Assembly (NCBI GenBank): GCA_002894685.1
Contig: NCRC01000002.1
Location: 1-64,000, forward strand
Direction: 5' to 3'
Source: Salinivenus lutea
Lineage (GTDB): Bacteria > Bacteroidota > Rhodothermia > Rhodothermales > Salinibacteraceae
Length of the DNA: 64,000 bases
Shown here: in pieces, positions 18,138-25,912 of the stretch
How the letters are laid out: each line of letters opens with the position of its first letter
Position numbering within the stretch: position 1 is the first letter of the stretch
Position numbers and translations under genes: made by a program
The notes under the pieces: generated by a model
What the model was told of the DNA's origin: nothing
The model's database searches: none
Seen by the model: only the letters and a program-made list of their open reading frames with translations

Positions 18138-21100
18138 TCATCCCTGCTGGCGGTCGGCAAGATCCTCCAAAGCATAGACGAGGGACCCGTGGAGGTCCTT
18201 CATTTGCTCGTATTCTCCCTCCCGCCTCCACCAGTCAAGAAGCTCAGAAACGATCTCCGGCCACGTCAACCGCCCGGTCCAAAATGCCCCATCCACGAGG
18301 TGCACGTCGGCGCGCGTGCCACCCCGTCGGGCCCGCCCGGCCAGTTGGAGCAGTTCAACGAGGAGATTGGCCATGAGATGGTGGCGAACCACCGGCTTCA
18401 TGCGAGAGAGATAGGTGGCGTTGGCCTGAAACTCGTGCCGTTGAGCCTCTGCGCGACGACGAATGTCGTCCAGTCGCTCCTTCACACCGATACTCGCCCC
18501 CGTCTGCGCAACGCCGTAGTTGGCATACGCAAGAAGGGACGTGACATCTCCAACCGGAGGCACCGGGCGCACCATCAGGTAGATTGCCCCCAACGCGGAA
18601 TTCCCCGACGCGTCCACGATGTTGTGACGGCGAGCCACCACCTTCAGTGGAGCAACCAATACGCTGGCCTCCGTTTCCGGAAACTGCTCGATGTCGTGGC
18701 GCCGAAAACGCCACGGCGCGTCGGTCGGGTCATCGTCAGGCAAGACCGTCCGAATGCCCAGGTCGCTCTCGGTCTCCAGTGCGCCGCTGTTGCGAAGGCC
18801 GCGTGTCACCCAACGAGCCTCGTCGTAGCTTCCCGTCACGGCGAGGAGTTGGTCTGCCGACGTGTCTTCATCACGCTTCAATTCCTCAACGTGTCGCCGA
18901 AGATCAGGAGCAAGCGTTTCGGCCGCGGATCTCGTCTCCTTCTCACGCTCGGAGCGCAGTGCAAGGCCGGAGATTCGATGAGACGGCCGGTCCGGTTCTC
19001 TTTTGTGCGCCTCCGTCCGATAAAATTGAATCTGACGTTTTCGATCCGGTTGCACAAGCCAGTTTGCTCCATCACAATCGAATAGAGGGCTGCCCGCAAA
19101 GTGCCCGGACGCGGACAGGCCGACGACGGCGCGTTTGTGCGCACAAACGCCCTGAGCCGTGATTCCGCCCAGTTCTCGCACTTCTCCGTGAGGATCGCCC
19201 GCAAAGCCCTGAATCTTCAGGTGTTGCACGTCACCGTCGTTCTTCTTAAAAGAGAACCCGTACGAATGTCGCTGTAAAAGCCCAGCCGGACTGGGGCTGA
19301 CGGCCCCGAATCGCTGGAGGGCGTTGTAGAGCGTACGCCCGGCCTCCCGGTCCGCTGAAAGGAGGCGTGCGACGCGAGCCTGGATCTGCTGGAAGGCGCC
19401 TTCGATCTCTCCCAGAGCAGCCCGAAGAAATAGGTTTTTCTCAATTTGCTTGCGCTCGCGGGCAGACGGCTTCTCCTCCGGCCAACGCCACGTTTCCAGG
19501 GCCTCCCGGAGCTGCAGCACATGGTCGCGCACCCTCTCGCTGGGTTGCTTCAACGACCACGTCGTGATCGGTTGCAGGGCCGCCCGGACATTTTGCTCAT
19601 GCGACTGCAACTCCGCTTGGCCGGCATCGCCAACCAGGCCTTCCAACCGCCGGTAGGCCGCCTCGCCGTCGTCCTCCGTCGGATCGACCCCGTACAGACG
19701 CTCGACCAACCAGGCATCTTCCTGCCCGCTCCACCGCATGGACTGCCACTCCGGCCAGTCGAGATCCCCCTCGTCAATGAGGGTGACGATCTCTCGGGCC
19801 ATCAACTGGACAAACGCAAGTGGGCGGGCAAGATCGATCATTCCGTCTTGCAGCGCCGCCTGCTGCGCCTCTACGATCGTGGTGGGAGCGGTGTCGGCCT
19901 CGTACAGCGAGACACTGGACACTTTCATGTCCACGGCCACCTCCTGAAACGAATCGACCTCGTCGACCAAAACCAGCCCGCACCGATGGAGAAGCGATTC
20001 CTTAATGCTCACTTCCTGCGGTCCGCGATCCGACGGGTCGGGAAATTCCACAGGGTAACGGCATTGCCCGCTCAACAGGCTGTGATGGTTCACAACCACC
20101 ACGTCTGCTTCCAATGCGTTGCGCTGCAGCGCCGGTCGGCCGCAGGAACCGCCCACGGGACAGGAGCGGAACGCTGTCGTCCCGTCTTCGCCTAACCTAA
20201 AACACGGCTCTTTTCCAGGATCTGGTGTACGGTCGGGATCTTGGGCGTACGCCTGTAGGAAGCAGGAATACCCCAAACGATTCAGGACAAACGATTCTCG
20301 GTCCCCTTCCCCATTCGACACGCTCCCGTCTCCATGCTGGAGCGCGTCCGCCGTTTTCTCAAAGAGGCTGCGGGGGGAAAAGAGCGGCGCGACCTCGAGA
20401 TCTTTCCATCCGAGATCACGAGCATGGCCTTCGATGGCCTGAACCGTATCGACTACCTCTTGAATGTCGGAGACGACAACCGCCGTCGGGGTGCCCCTAT
20501 GGGCCACGTCCATGGCGAACAGCTGGGACAGAATCGATTTCCCGGACGCGGTGGGGGCTACGACCAATTGCATCTCTCCATTTGGAACGGCCACCCCATC
20601 TGGATCAGCGGAGCCCTCTTGACGGAGTTCAATATTTTCGAGAAAACGATTGAGGACGTGAGGAATGTGCTCTTTCGCCTCCCCGTTTTGGTCGGCAATG
20701 CGCTGGGCAAGCGTCCGTAACCGATTCGGTTGAAGCACGACGTCTGCAGCGGGTGCCGGATCGAGAGCGACGGGGTCGAGATCATTCCTATGCGACGCGG
20801 GAATCTCATAAGTAGTATGACGATCCTGAACCCGAATGACCCGATCCTGTCCGCGACCTTGGAGACGGTCTCTCGACTGCTCGTCGGGCGGCTCGGCGGC
20901 TTCGCGGACCGACCGCTCTGCCTGAAACTCGTCCCAAAGGGCGTCAATCAGGGGGTCGAGCGGCTTTCCTCCGCCGTAGGTGTACCGTTTCTCCTCGGCC
21001 GACTCGATGAACCGGAGGTCGTACGTGCCGTCTTCGATCATCTCACCGGCCAGCCGCTCGAACCGGTTCCGAGAATCAATTGACGACGACTTCCGGAGCA

Positions 21101-21266
21101 CGAACGTGGCGAGTTGACGCTGCACAGCGGGCGACTGCTCGCCCCACTCAGGCCATGCAGATAGCAGTCCGGTGGCGAAGACCGCCGCGTCTCCAATACG
21201 GGGCGTGTCGAAATGCCGGACGCCAAACAGCAACGCGAGAAGACAAGAGAGTTTCGTAAAGCTCAT
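18138..21266 (-). CDS. DinG/XPD-like helicase of the pPIWI-RE system
   Basis: 1,042 residues from an ATG at 21266. Walker A is APTASGKS at 237-244. The Walker B variant is LVLVDEVDSFQ, and the DinG hallmark VVVNHHSLL sits just before it. A cysteine cluster (YSCFLQ, EPCFRLG, SCPVGGSCGRPAL) between motifs Ia and II is placed like the Fe-S cluster of DinG/XPD helicases. The first 200 residues are a family-specific N-terminal extension. Motif VI-like residues occur near the C-terminus (LLQLAGRARRGGTRAD). The family role is DNA unwinding for the PIWI and REase partners. It sits 51 bases upstream of the PIWI gene and 23 bases downstream of the REase gene, so the three are almost certainly co-transcribed. 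Confidence 0.85.
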   Translation of the reverse strand: MSFTKLSCLLALLFGVRHFDTPRIGDAAVFATGLLSAWPEWGEQSPAVQRQLATFVLRKSSSIDSRNRFERLAGEMIEDGTYDLRFIESAEEKRYTYGGGKPLDPLIDALWDEFQAERSVREAAEPPDEQSRDRLQGRGQDRVIRVQDRHTTYEIPASHRNDLDPVALDPAPAADVVLQPNRLRTLAQRIADQNGEAKEHIPHVLNRFLENIELRQEGSADPDGVAVPNGEMQLVVAPTASGKSILSQLFAMDVAHRGTPTAVVVSDIQEVVDTVQAIEGHARDLGWKDLEVAPLFSPRSLFEKTADALQHGDGSVSNGEGDRESFVLNRLGYSCFLQAYAQDPDRTPDPGKEPCFRLGEDGTTAFRSCPVGGSCGRPALQRNALEADVVVVNHHSLLSGQCRYPVEFPDPSDRGPQEVSIKESLLHRCGLVLVDEVDSFQEVAVDMKVSSVSLYEADTAPTTIVEAQQAALQDGMIDLARPLAFVQLMAREIVTLIDEGDLDWPEWQSMRWSGQEDAWLVERLYGVDPTEDDGEAAYRRLEGLVGDAGQAELQSHEQNVRAALQPITTWSLKQPSERVRDHVLQLREALETWRWPEEKPSARERKQIEKNLFLRAALGEIEGAFQQIQARVARLLSADREAGRTLYNALQRFGAVSPSPAGLLQRHSYGFSFKKNDGDVQHLKIQGFAGDPHGEVRELGGITAQGVCAHKRAVVGLSASGHFAGSPLFDCDGANWLVQPDRKRQIQFYRTEAHKREPDRPSHRISGLALRSEREKETRSAAETLAPDLRRHVEELKRDEDTSADQLLAVTGSYDEARWVTRGLRNSGALETESDLGIRTVLPDDDPTDAPWRFRRHDIEQFPETEASVLVAPLKVVARRHNIVDASGNSALGAIYLMVRPVPPVGDVTSLLAYANYGVAQTGASIGVKERLDDIRRRAEAQRHEFQANATYLSRMKPVVRHHLMANLLVELLQLAGRARRGGTRADVHLVDGAFWTGRLTWPEIVSELLDWWRREGEYEQMKDLHGSLVYALEDLADRQQG

Positions 21267-21289
21267 GCGGAGAGCGTGTGGGAAGTGGT

Positions 21290-22420
21290 TTACGAGGACG
21301 TGACTCGGTTCACGAATTGGGTCATAGTTTCGACATGATATCCAAGCGGCTGATTGGCCTCGTCCAGGGTTTTGAGATGATCCGCGCGCACATCCGGAAC
21401 CACGACGTGCATGATTGGCCGGTCCGGGGAACGGGGCGGCAGCCGACTGATGCTGTATCCAGGCAGCGTCCAGTCCTTTACGTCTACCTGATACGACGCA
21501 TCCGGCGTCTCTACCCGTAGATCGTAGGCATCAAGTTTCGGCCAAAGCGTTGTTTGAACGTTGTCGTGGCGCTCAAGCTGATCTTTAAGCTCAATCTCGA
21601 TGAGACCGGGCAAGACGGTGTACCGCCAGATGCCGCGCCGAAGACATACCAACGAGCCCGCCTCCCAAAGCGGCGGAGCATCGTAGGATGCTCTTGCCCC
21701 AATTCGACAGCGACCGTCCGTCCATACATCCACCGCAGCGCCCTCATCTGCACACCGAGGCGATTGACATGACAGCCGAACCGGCTCCTCATTTGTGCTG
21801 TCTTGCTCACGCCGAAGGGGATACCCGCACCGGGGACAGGGTACACAGACCTCTTCTCCGTTTACTGACACGCGACAGGAACCCGGTATTTGCGTTTCAA
21901 ACAGTTCGTAAAACGAAAGATCATGTTCTGTCGCAAACGCCATGGCATCGATCTTCGGACGGACTGGCTCCTCAATCAGATGCCGTCGAAACGTCCGGTA
22001 TTTCTCCTCTGCATCCATCCGGTCGGAATTTCCTAAAAGGGACTGCCGTACGGTTTCCACCACCTTCTGGGCAACCTCCAGTCGGGGCTCGGGGCCGTAT
22101 TCGTCCAGGAGAAACTCCGTGTAGCTGGTGACTTGCAGCCCGCTATAGGTTGATTCCAGAAGCGGAACCGCCTCCGCTTCATTGATCCATTCCCTGGTTG
22201 GCGCTCGAAAACGATCGAGCAGTGTCCCGGGCCGCCCGCTTAGTTGATCAACAGCGCCCTCCCGATATCGATAGTATTCGGCGCCCGCCCGCATAAGCTG
22301 CTGTAAGGCGGTCTCGCGTGAGATACTCGGGGCACACCACTGCTTAGCCGCCCGGGCGCACTCGCCGAGCAGAACATTGGTCTGCATGACCCTTGATGAG
22401 GCTTTTGATTCAAGAGGCAT
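21290..22420 (-). CDS. REase-domain protein of the pPIWI-RE system
   Basis: 376 residues from an ATG at 22420. A zinc-ribbon is seen at 195-223 (CPRC at 195-198, a further pair at 218 and 223). The C-terminal part has a PD-(D/E)XK-like core: LIEIEL (Glu 275/277), KLDAYDLRV (Asp 297/300) and YQVDVKDW (D313-x-K315). This matches the REase component described with pPIWI-RE proteins. It is the first gene of the trio. The AT-rich 50 bases before its start (22421-22470) probably hold the operon promoter; TTGG followed about 19 bases later by TAGACTTA is a weak match to the Bacteroidetes -33/-7 pattern. A nuclease role is inferred from the motif. Confidence 0.82.
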   Translation of the reverse strand: MPLESKASSRVMQTNVLLGECARAAKQWCAPSISRETALQQLMRAGAEYYRYREGAVDQLSGRPGTLLDRFRAPTREWINEAEAVPLLESTYSGLQVTSYTEFLLDEYGPEPRLEVAQKVVETVRQSLLGNSDRMDAEEKYRTFRRHLIEEPVRPKIDAMAFATEHDLSFYELFETQIPGSCRVSVNGEEVCVPCPRCGYPLRREQDSTNEEPVRLSCQSPRCADEGAAVDVWTDGRCRIGARASYDAPPLWEAGSLVCLRRGIWRYTVLPGLIEIELKDQLERHDNVQTTLWPKLDAYDLRVETPDASYQVDVKDWTLPGYSISRLPPRSPDRPIMHVVVPDVRADHLKTLDEANQPLGYHVETMTQFVNRVTSS

Positions 22421-22470
22421 ATCGAAAAGTAAGTCTACTCAAAAAAATTCCAGGGAACCAATATTTTTGT

Positions 22471-22530
22471 GGTGCGCAGAACGTCCTCGACGCCCGTCTG
22501 GAGCTGCGAGGTGAGGACGGAGGGGAGCAT
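22471..22530 (-). repeat. Helicase 5'-end direct repeat, copy 2 (orphan scrap)
   Basis: This minus-strand segment would encode the first 20 residues of a DUF1998 helicase (begins MLPSVLTSQLQTG), with Phe17 replaced by Val. It differs from copy 1 in 4 of 60 bases, so it looks like a diverged homologue's 5' end and not a fresh duplication. It has no continuation to the left, where the pPIWI-RE promoter begins. Confidence 0.85.
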
Positions 22531-22681
22531 CTACGGTAGACGGGTCCTATGTCAGTGCTGGAAAGGAAGCTCTTTTGAAGAAAATATAGGGGAGACGCCT
22601 CTCGGTTGGAACAGTCTCTTCTGTGCAGTTTTCGTAAACAACCCGATTTTCCTACGTAGGAAAACCGTTGCCTTCACGAAA

Positions 22682-23755
22682 ATGGCAAAAATCAGCCAGA
22701 ATAGATTTGGACGCGTGCTCAGGGATCGGATCACTCAACGGGAGATGTATGCCCCGTTGAAGACCAGAAAATGTCAGTTTGAACCACCGTGCGTCGACGG
22801 ACGCCAGCCTGATCTCGAACTCACGTTTGCGTGGGGAGATCGAGACGTCTCGTTCGTCGCTGAACTCCAAGCGCGCTCCTCTCCTCGCCAGGTAAAAGAG
22901 GCTCTTCGGAACTTACAAGAACGCTGGACTCGGGATCGGGGCAAGAATGCTCTGCTTGTACTGCCGCACATCTCCCCTTCTGTCGCGGACCTGCTTGAAG
23001 AAACAGGTCTGTCTGGAATCGACCTTAACGGCAATTATGTGCTTCAAACGGATGACTTCGTGGCGATCCGCCTTGACCAGGAGAACAGGTACAAGGAGGC
23101 TGGAGGCATAAAAAATGTATTCCGGGGCACGAGTTCGATTGTATGTCGGTACCTCCTTCACGAGCCCGGTCCACACGAGAGCGTGAGCCGAATCCACGAG
23201 AGGATACAGGGCCTCGGTGGGCGCGTATCCCTCTCGACTGTTTCGAAGGTTCTCAGCACCCTAAGCGACGAGTTGATTCTCGAAAAAGGGGATCAGATTC
23301 GGGTACTACAACCTGAGAAACTCCTGACGAACCTGCAAGACCAGTATCGTCGTCCTGAAGCTGTTGAGTCGATCCCCCTACACCTTCCCGACGAAAGGGA
23401 GGAGAAGGAAAACATCTTGACGGAATTGCTCGGCGGTGCACGTTGGATATGGGGAGGAGAAACCTCGGCTGCACGATACGCGACAACAACCCCTTCCCAG
23501 GAAGCCGTGGCATACACCCGAGACCTTCCTCGCAACGACAATCGGATCGAGAAGTATAGGGACAAGCGCTTCTACAACTGCCAGCTCCACGAGTCGCGGG
23601 CGGACTTTATCTACTTCGGACACGACGGGCACTGGGCCTCCGACGTGCAAACCTACCTGGACCTCATGCGCGGCGACAAGCGAGAGCGCGAGATCGCACA
23701 GGACCTGGAAGAACGAATTCTTAGCCGCTTCGACGCCGACACGACTGATGGATAA
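22682..23755 (+). CDS. AbiEi-like antitoxin / transcriptional regulator
   Basis: 357 residues from an ATG at 22682 (MAKISQNRFG); an upstream GTG would add 71 unconvincing residues. Residues 30-90 look like a PD-(D/E)XK-type fold without obvious catalytic purpose (VSFVAELQARSSPRQVKEAL), followed by GLSGIDLNGNYVL, typical of AbiEi-family and related regulators. A winged helix follows near 150-215 (VSRIHERIQGLGGRVSLSTV). The stop codon abuts the ATG of the nucleotidyltransferase gene, so translation is coupled. In type IV AbiE systems the antitoxin represses the operon and counters the toxin. The pair is plus-strand, unlike everything around it, consistent with a separate acquisition. Confidence 0.65.
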   Translation: MAKISQNRFGRVLRDRITQREMYAPLKTRKCQFEPPCVDGRQPDLELTFAWGDRDVSFVAELQARSSPRQVKEALRNLQERWTRDRGKNALLVLPHISPSVADLLEETGLSGIDLNGNYVLQTDDFVAIRLDQENRYKEAGGIKNVFRGTSSIVCRYLLHEPGPHESVSRIHERIQGLGGRVSLSTVSKVLSTLSDELILEKGDQIRVLQPEKLLTNLQDQYRRPEAVESIPLHLPDEREEKENILTELLGGARWIWGGETSAARYATTTPSQEAVAYTRDLPRNDNRIEKYRDKRFYNCQLHESRADFIYFGHDGHWASDVQTYLDLMRGDKREREIAQDLEERILSRFDADTTDG

Positions 23756-24625
23756 ATGGATACGTTTGACCGACTGACCCGAGAACTGCTACGGCTGAAG
23801 GCACAACTTCCGGATACGCCGTTCTTGATTGGGGGTGGGATGGGCCTCTATCTCCGCTCCGAATATCACGACAGCGGTCGGTCCCCCCGCTACTCGCGAC
23901 CGGTACCAACCCGCTCGACGAAGGACCTCGACGTGATTCTCTCCGCGGAGGTCATCACGGACGCGTCCCGTATGGATCGGATCCGCGACGCGCTCGACAA
24001 CCTCGGGTACGAAGCGACAACGGAATATTTTCAGTTTGCGCGGGAACTTGGAGAATCCGGGCGGGAGGTCGAGATCGATCTACTCACAGCACCTCCGGCC
24101 GAGGGACAGGGCGATGCGGTAAAGCAAAGGGGTATCCGGGCCCGTCCCCGCGAAAGCGAGGACATCCACGGCCGGGTGGCGGAGGAAGCCCAGTCTATCG
24201 ACCGCAACGCGATCCCCGTCGACCTCTCATCGGCGGCCGATCTGCACGGCGTCGACTTGGAGGATCCGACGATCTATATTCCCTCCAGCTTCAACTACCT
24301 CATTCTGAAGCTCCACGCCTTCTCCGACCGAAAGGACGACGCGAATGCCGACCACGGCCGCCACCACGCGATGGACATTTTCACGACCGTGACCGACATG
24401 TCGAAGTCCGACTGGCAGGATGCGGAGCAGCACTTCAACGAGGAATGTGATGAGACCTACCTCAAAGAGGCGATCGACATCCAACAACGGCACTTCGCAG
24501 AGGAGGACGACCTGGGAATCCTCCGGATTCAGGAAAATGAGGTCTATCAGCGGTACGAGGCGGAGTTCGATGAGTACCTTCCGGAGATCGTCGACGACCT
24601 AAACGATCTCTTTTCCGGACGTTGA
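23756..24625 (+). CDS. AbiEii-like nucleotidyltransferase toxin
   Basis: 289 residues from an ATG directly after the upstream stop. The nucleotidyltransferase signature is visible: LIGGGMGLYL (residues about 23-32), then RSTKDLDVIL with the paired acidic residues of the Pol-beta fold, and a third acid in EVEIDLLTAP. SSFNYLILKLHAFSDRK is the helical segment typical of AbiEii/DUF1814-like proteins. Family knowledge: such toxins transfer nucleotides to RNA, often tRNA. It pairs with the AbiEi-like gene just upstream. The substrate is unknown. Confidence 0.7.
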   Translation: MDTFDRLTRELLRLKAQLPDTPFLIGGGMGLYLRSEYHDSGRSPRYSRPVPTRSTKDLDVILSAEVITDASRMDRIRDALDNLGYEATTEYFQFARELGESGREVEIDLLTAPPAEGQGDAVKQRGIRARPRESEDIHGRVAEEAQSIDRNAIPVDLSSAADLHGVDLEDPTIYIPSSFNYLILKLHAFSDRKDDANADHGRHHAMDIFTTVTDMSKSDWQDAEQHFNEECDETYLKEAIDIQQRHFAEEDDLGILRIQENEVYQRYEAEFDEYLPEIVDDLNDLFSGR

Positions 24626-24712
24626 AGGGCCTTTCTGCCCCCACTACGGAGTCTCTCGCCGCGCGAGACCGTTGTCTTCTCTCCCTCGGGAACGGATGTC
24701 AGAACGCCAAAA

Positions 24713-24745
24713 GGCACCTCCGGAAAGTAGTCCGACCCGTGTCCA
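24713..24745 (-). repeat. Second scrap of the DUF1998 helicase gene
   Basis: Twenty-nine consecutive bases here are identical to part of 15356-15388, codons about 59-69 of the helicase (minus-strand GHGSDYFPEVP), followed by one mismatch and two further matches. Neighbouring sequence does not match. It is in the same orientation as the intact gene. Confidence 0.75.
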
Positions 24746-24746
24746 G

Positions 24747-25016
24747 TTCTTCAATCGTCGTTTCTGCCTCCAGGAGTGTCCACCGACTTCTGAGTTGATT
24801 GAGGTAGAAATGATATGCCGGATACACCGTGACAAACCGGGGCGCCTCCGTTCTTTCCTCTTCAATCATTCAGACCGTTTGACTCTGCACATCCTCCGTA
24901 TTCGGAGGGTAGATCGGGCCAACAACCACGTATTTTATGCCGTGACTCGTCTGCTCGATCTCCTCGATTTGGGCTCCCTGAACCACGCCTCGTAGCCCTT
25001 CACGAAGCCGATCTAC
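24747..25016 (-). pseudogene. Decayed DUF6883-family gene (3' part, TGG to TGA nonsense)
   Basis: The minus-strand translation reads VDRLREGLRGVVQGAQIEEI, then TSHGIKYVVVGPIYPP, then a TGA, then MIEEERTEAPRFVTVYPA. The intact DUF6883 protein at 36423-36734 has LRDDLRDHATG, RHGTTYVVEGPL, VWMIRTGESVPRLVTAYP at the same places. The stop replaces the conserved Trp of V-W-x-I, so one G to A change explains it. The 5' half is missing; the frame begins inside the stop of the neighbouring lipoprotein gene. Confidence 0.7.
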
Positions 25017-25831
25017 GGCCGGTCCGGCGGATCGGAGAAGGGCGTTTTCTCGACCTCGCTGGACGGGCCGCTTTCCACTCCATTCGGGTTGACCGACGTC
25101 ACCCGGTAGTAGTACTTTGTCCCGTTCTGGGCGGTGGTGTCTGCGTAGCTGGTCTCCGCGACGCCTGTCGCCAGTGGGTCTCCCTCCGCTCCCCCTGTTG
25201 AACTCGTGGACCGGTACACACGGTACGTCTCCGCGCCCGTCGCCGCGCTCCAGCTGAGATCGACTTGAGAGTCTTGGGAGGTCCCCTCCAATCCGCTTGG
25301 CACGGCAAACGGGGCCGCGCTCGCCTCTCCCGACGGGTCGCTCTCCGCGCTTTCTCCGCCCTCGGAGGCGACCGCAGTCACGACGTAGAAGTACTCAGTC
25401 CCATTCTCGGCGCTCCCGTCGGTATACCCGGCCGAGTTAATGCCAGTGCTCAAGGCGCTGCCGGAGACGCCCTCCCCAGAGGAGGTGTCCCGGTAGACGC
25501 GGTAGGTATCCGCCTCGCCTACGGCGTCCCAGCTCAGCTGGGCAGCCCCGTCCTCCGGAGCCGCGCTCAGGCCCGACGGCGCGGCCGGCGCCGAGAGGCC
25601 TGTGCCATCATCGCCGCCATCGTCACCGCCGCCGTCATCCCCATTTCCCCCATTGGCCCCTGCCCCCCCACAACCGGTCAACACCAATCCCGAAATCAAA
25701 AGAACTGTGATCAAGCGAAGAGCCGTCGCCAGTTGCGTGGAGAACGCCTCTCCCTGCGATGGTGTGGCCCCAAACAGAGACAACATATCCAGAGTCATTG
25801 AAGAGTAGTGTTGAAGAAAAGAGAGGAACAT
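25013..25831 (-). CDS. Lipoprotein with two fibronectin type III domains
   Basis: 272 residues from an ATG at 25831. In-frame ATGs at 25798 and 25786 would give a more usual signal length; the last puts the lipobox Cys near residue 39. The lipobox is VLTGCGG, after the hydrophobic stretch LITVLLISGLVL. A Gly/Asp linker follows, then two FN3 domains of about 95 residues (AQLSWDAVGEADTYRVYRDT and VDLSWSAATGAETYRVYRST), each ending in the YYYRVTSVN-type strand. It is probably anchored in the outer or inner membrane and surface-exposed. It stands next to two secreted cohesin/dockerin proteins in the same direction. No enzymatic domain is present. Confidence 0.85.
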   Translation of the reverse strand: MFLSFLQHYSSMTLDMLSLFGATPSQGEAFSTQLATALRLITVLLISGLVLTGCGGAGANGGNGDDGGGDDGGDDGTGLSAPAAPSGLSAAPEDGAAQLSWDAVGEADTYRVYRDTSSGEGVSGSALSTGINSAGYTDGSAENGTEYFYVVTAVASEGGESAESDPSGEASAAPFAVPSGLEGTSQDSQVDLSWSAATGAETYRVYRSTSSTGGAEGDPLATGVAETSYADTTAQNGTKYYYRVTSVNPNGVESGPSSEVEKTPFSDPPDRP

Positions 25832-25912
25832 CCCAAGCGACGCCAGAGTGCTCGTGGGCGAGGAGAAGCGCGGCGCACTGGCATGTAGCTAGCTACCGCA
25901 TGGGCAGCCCGG

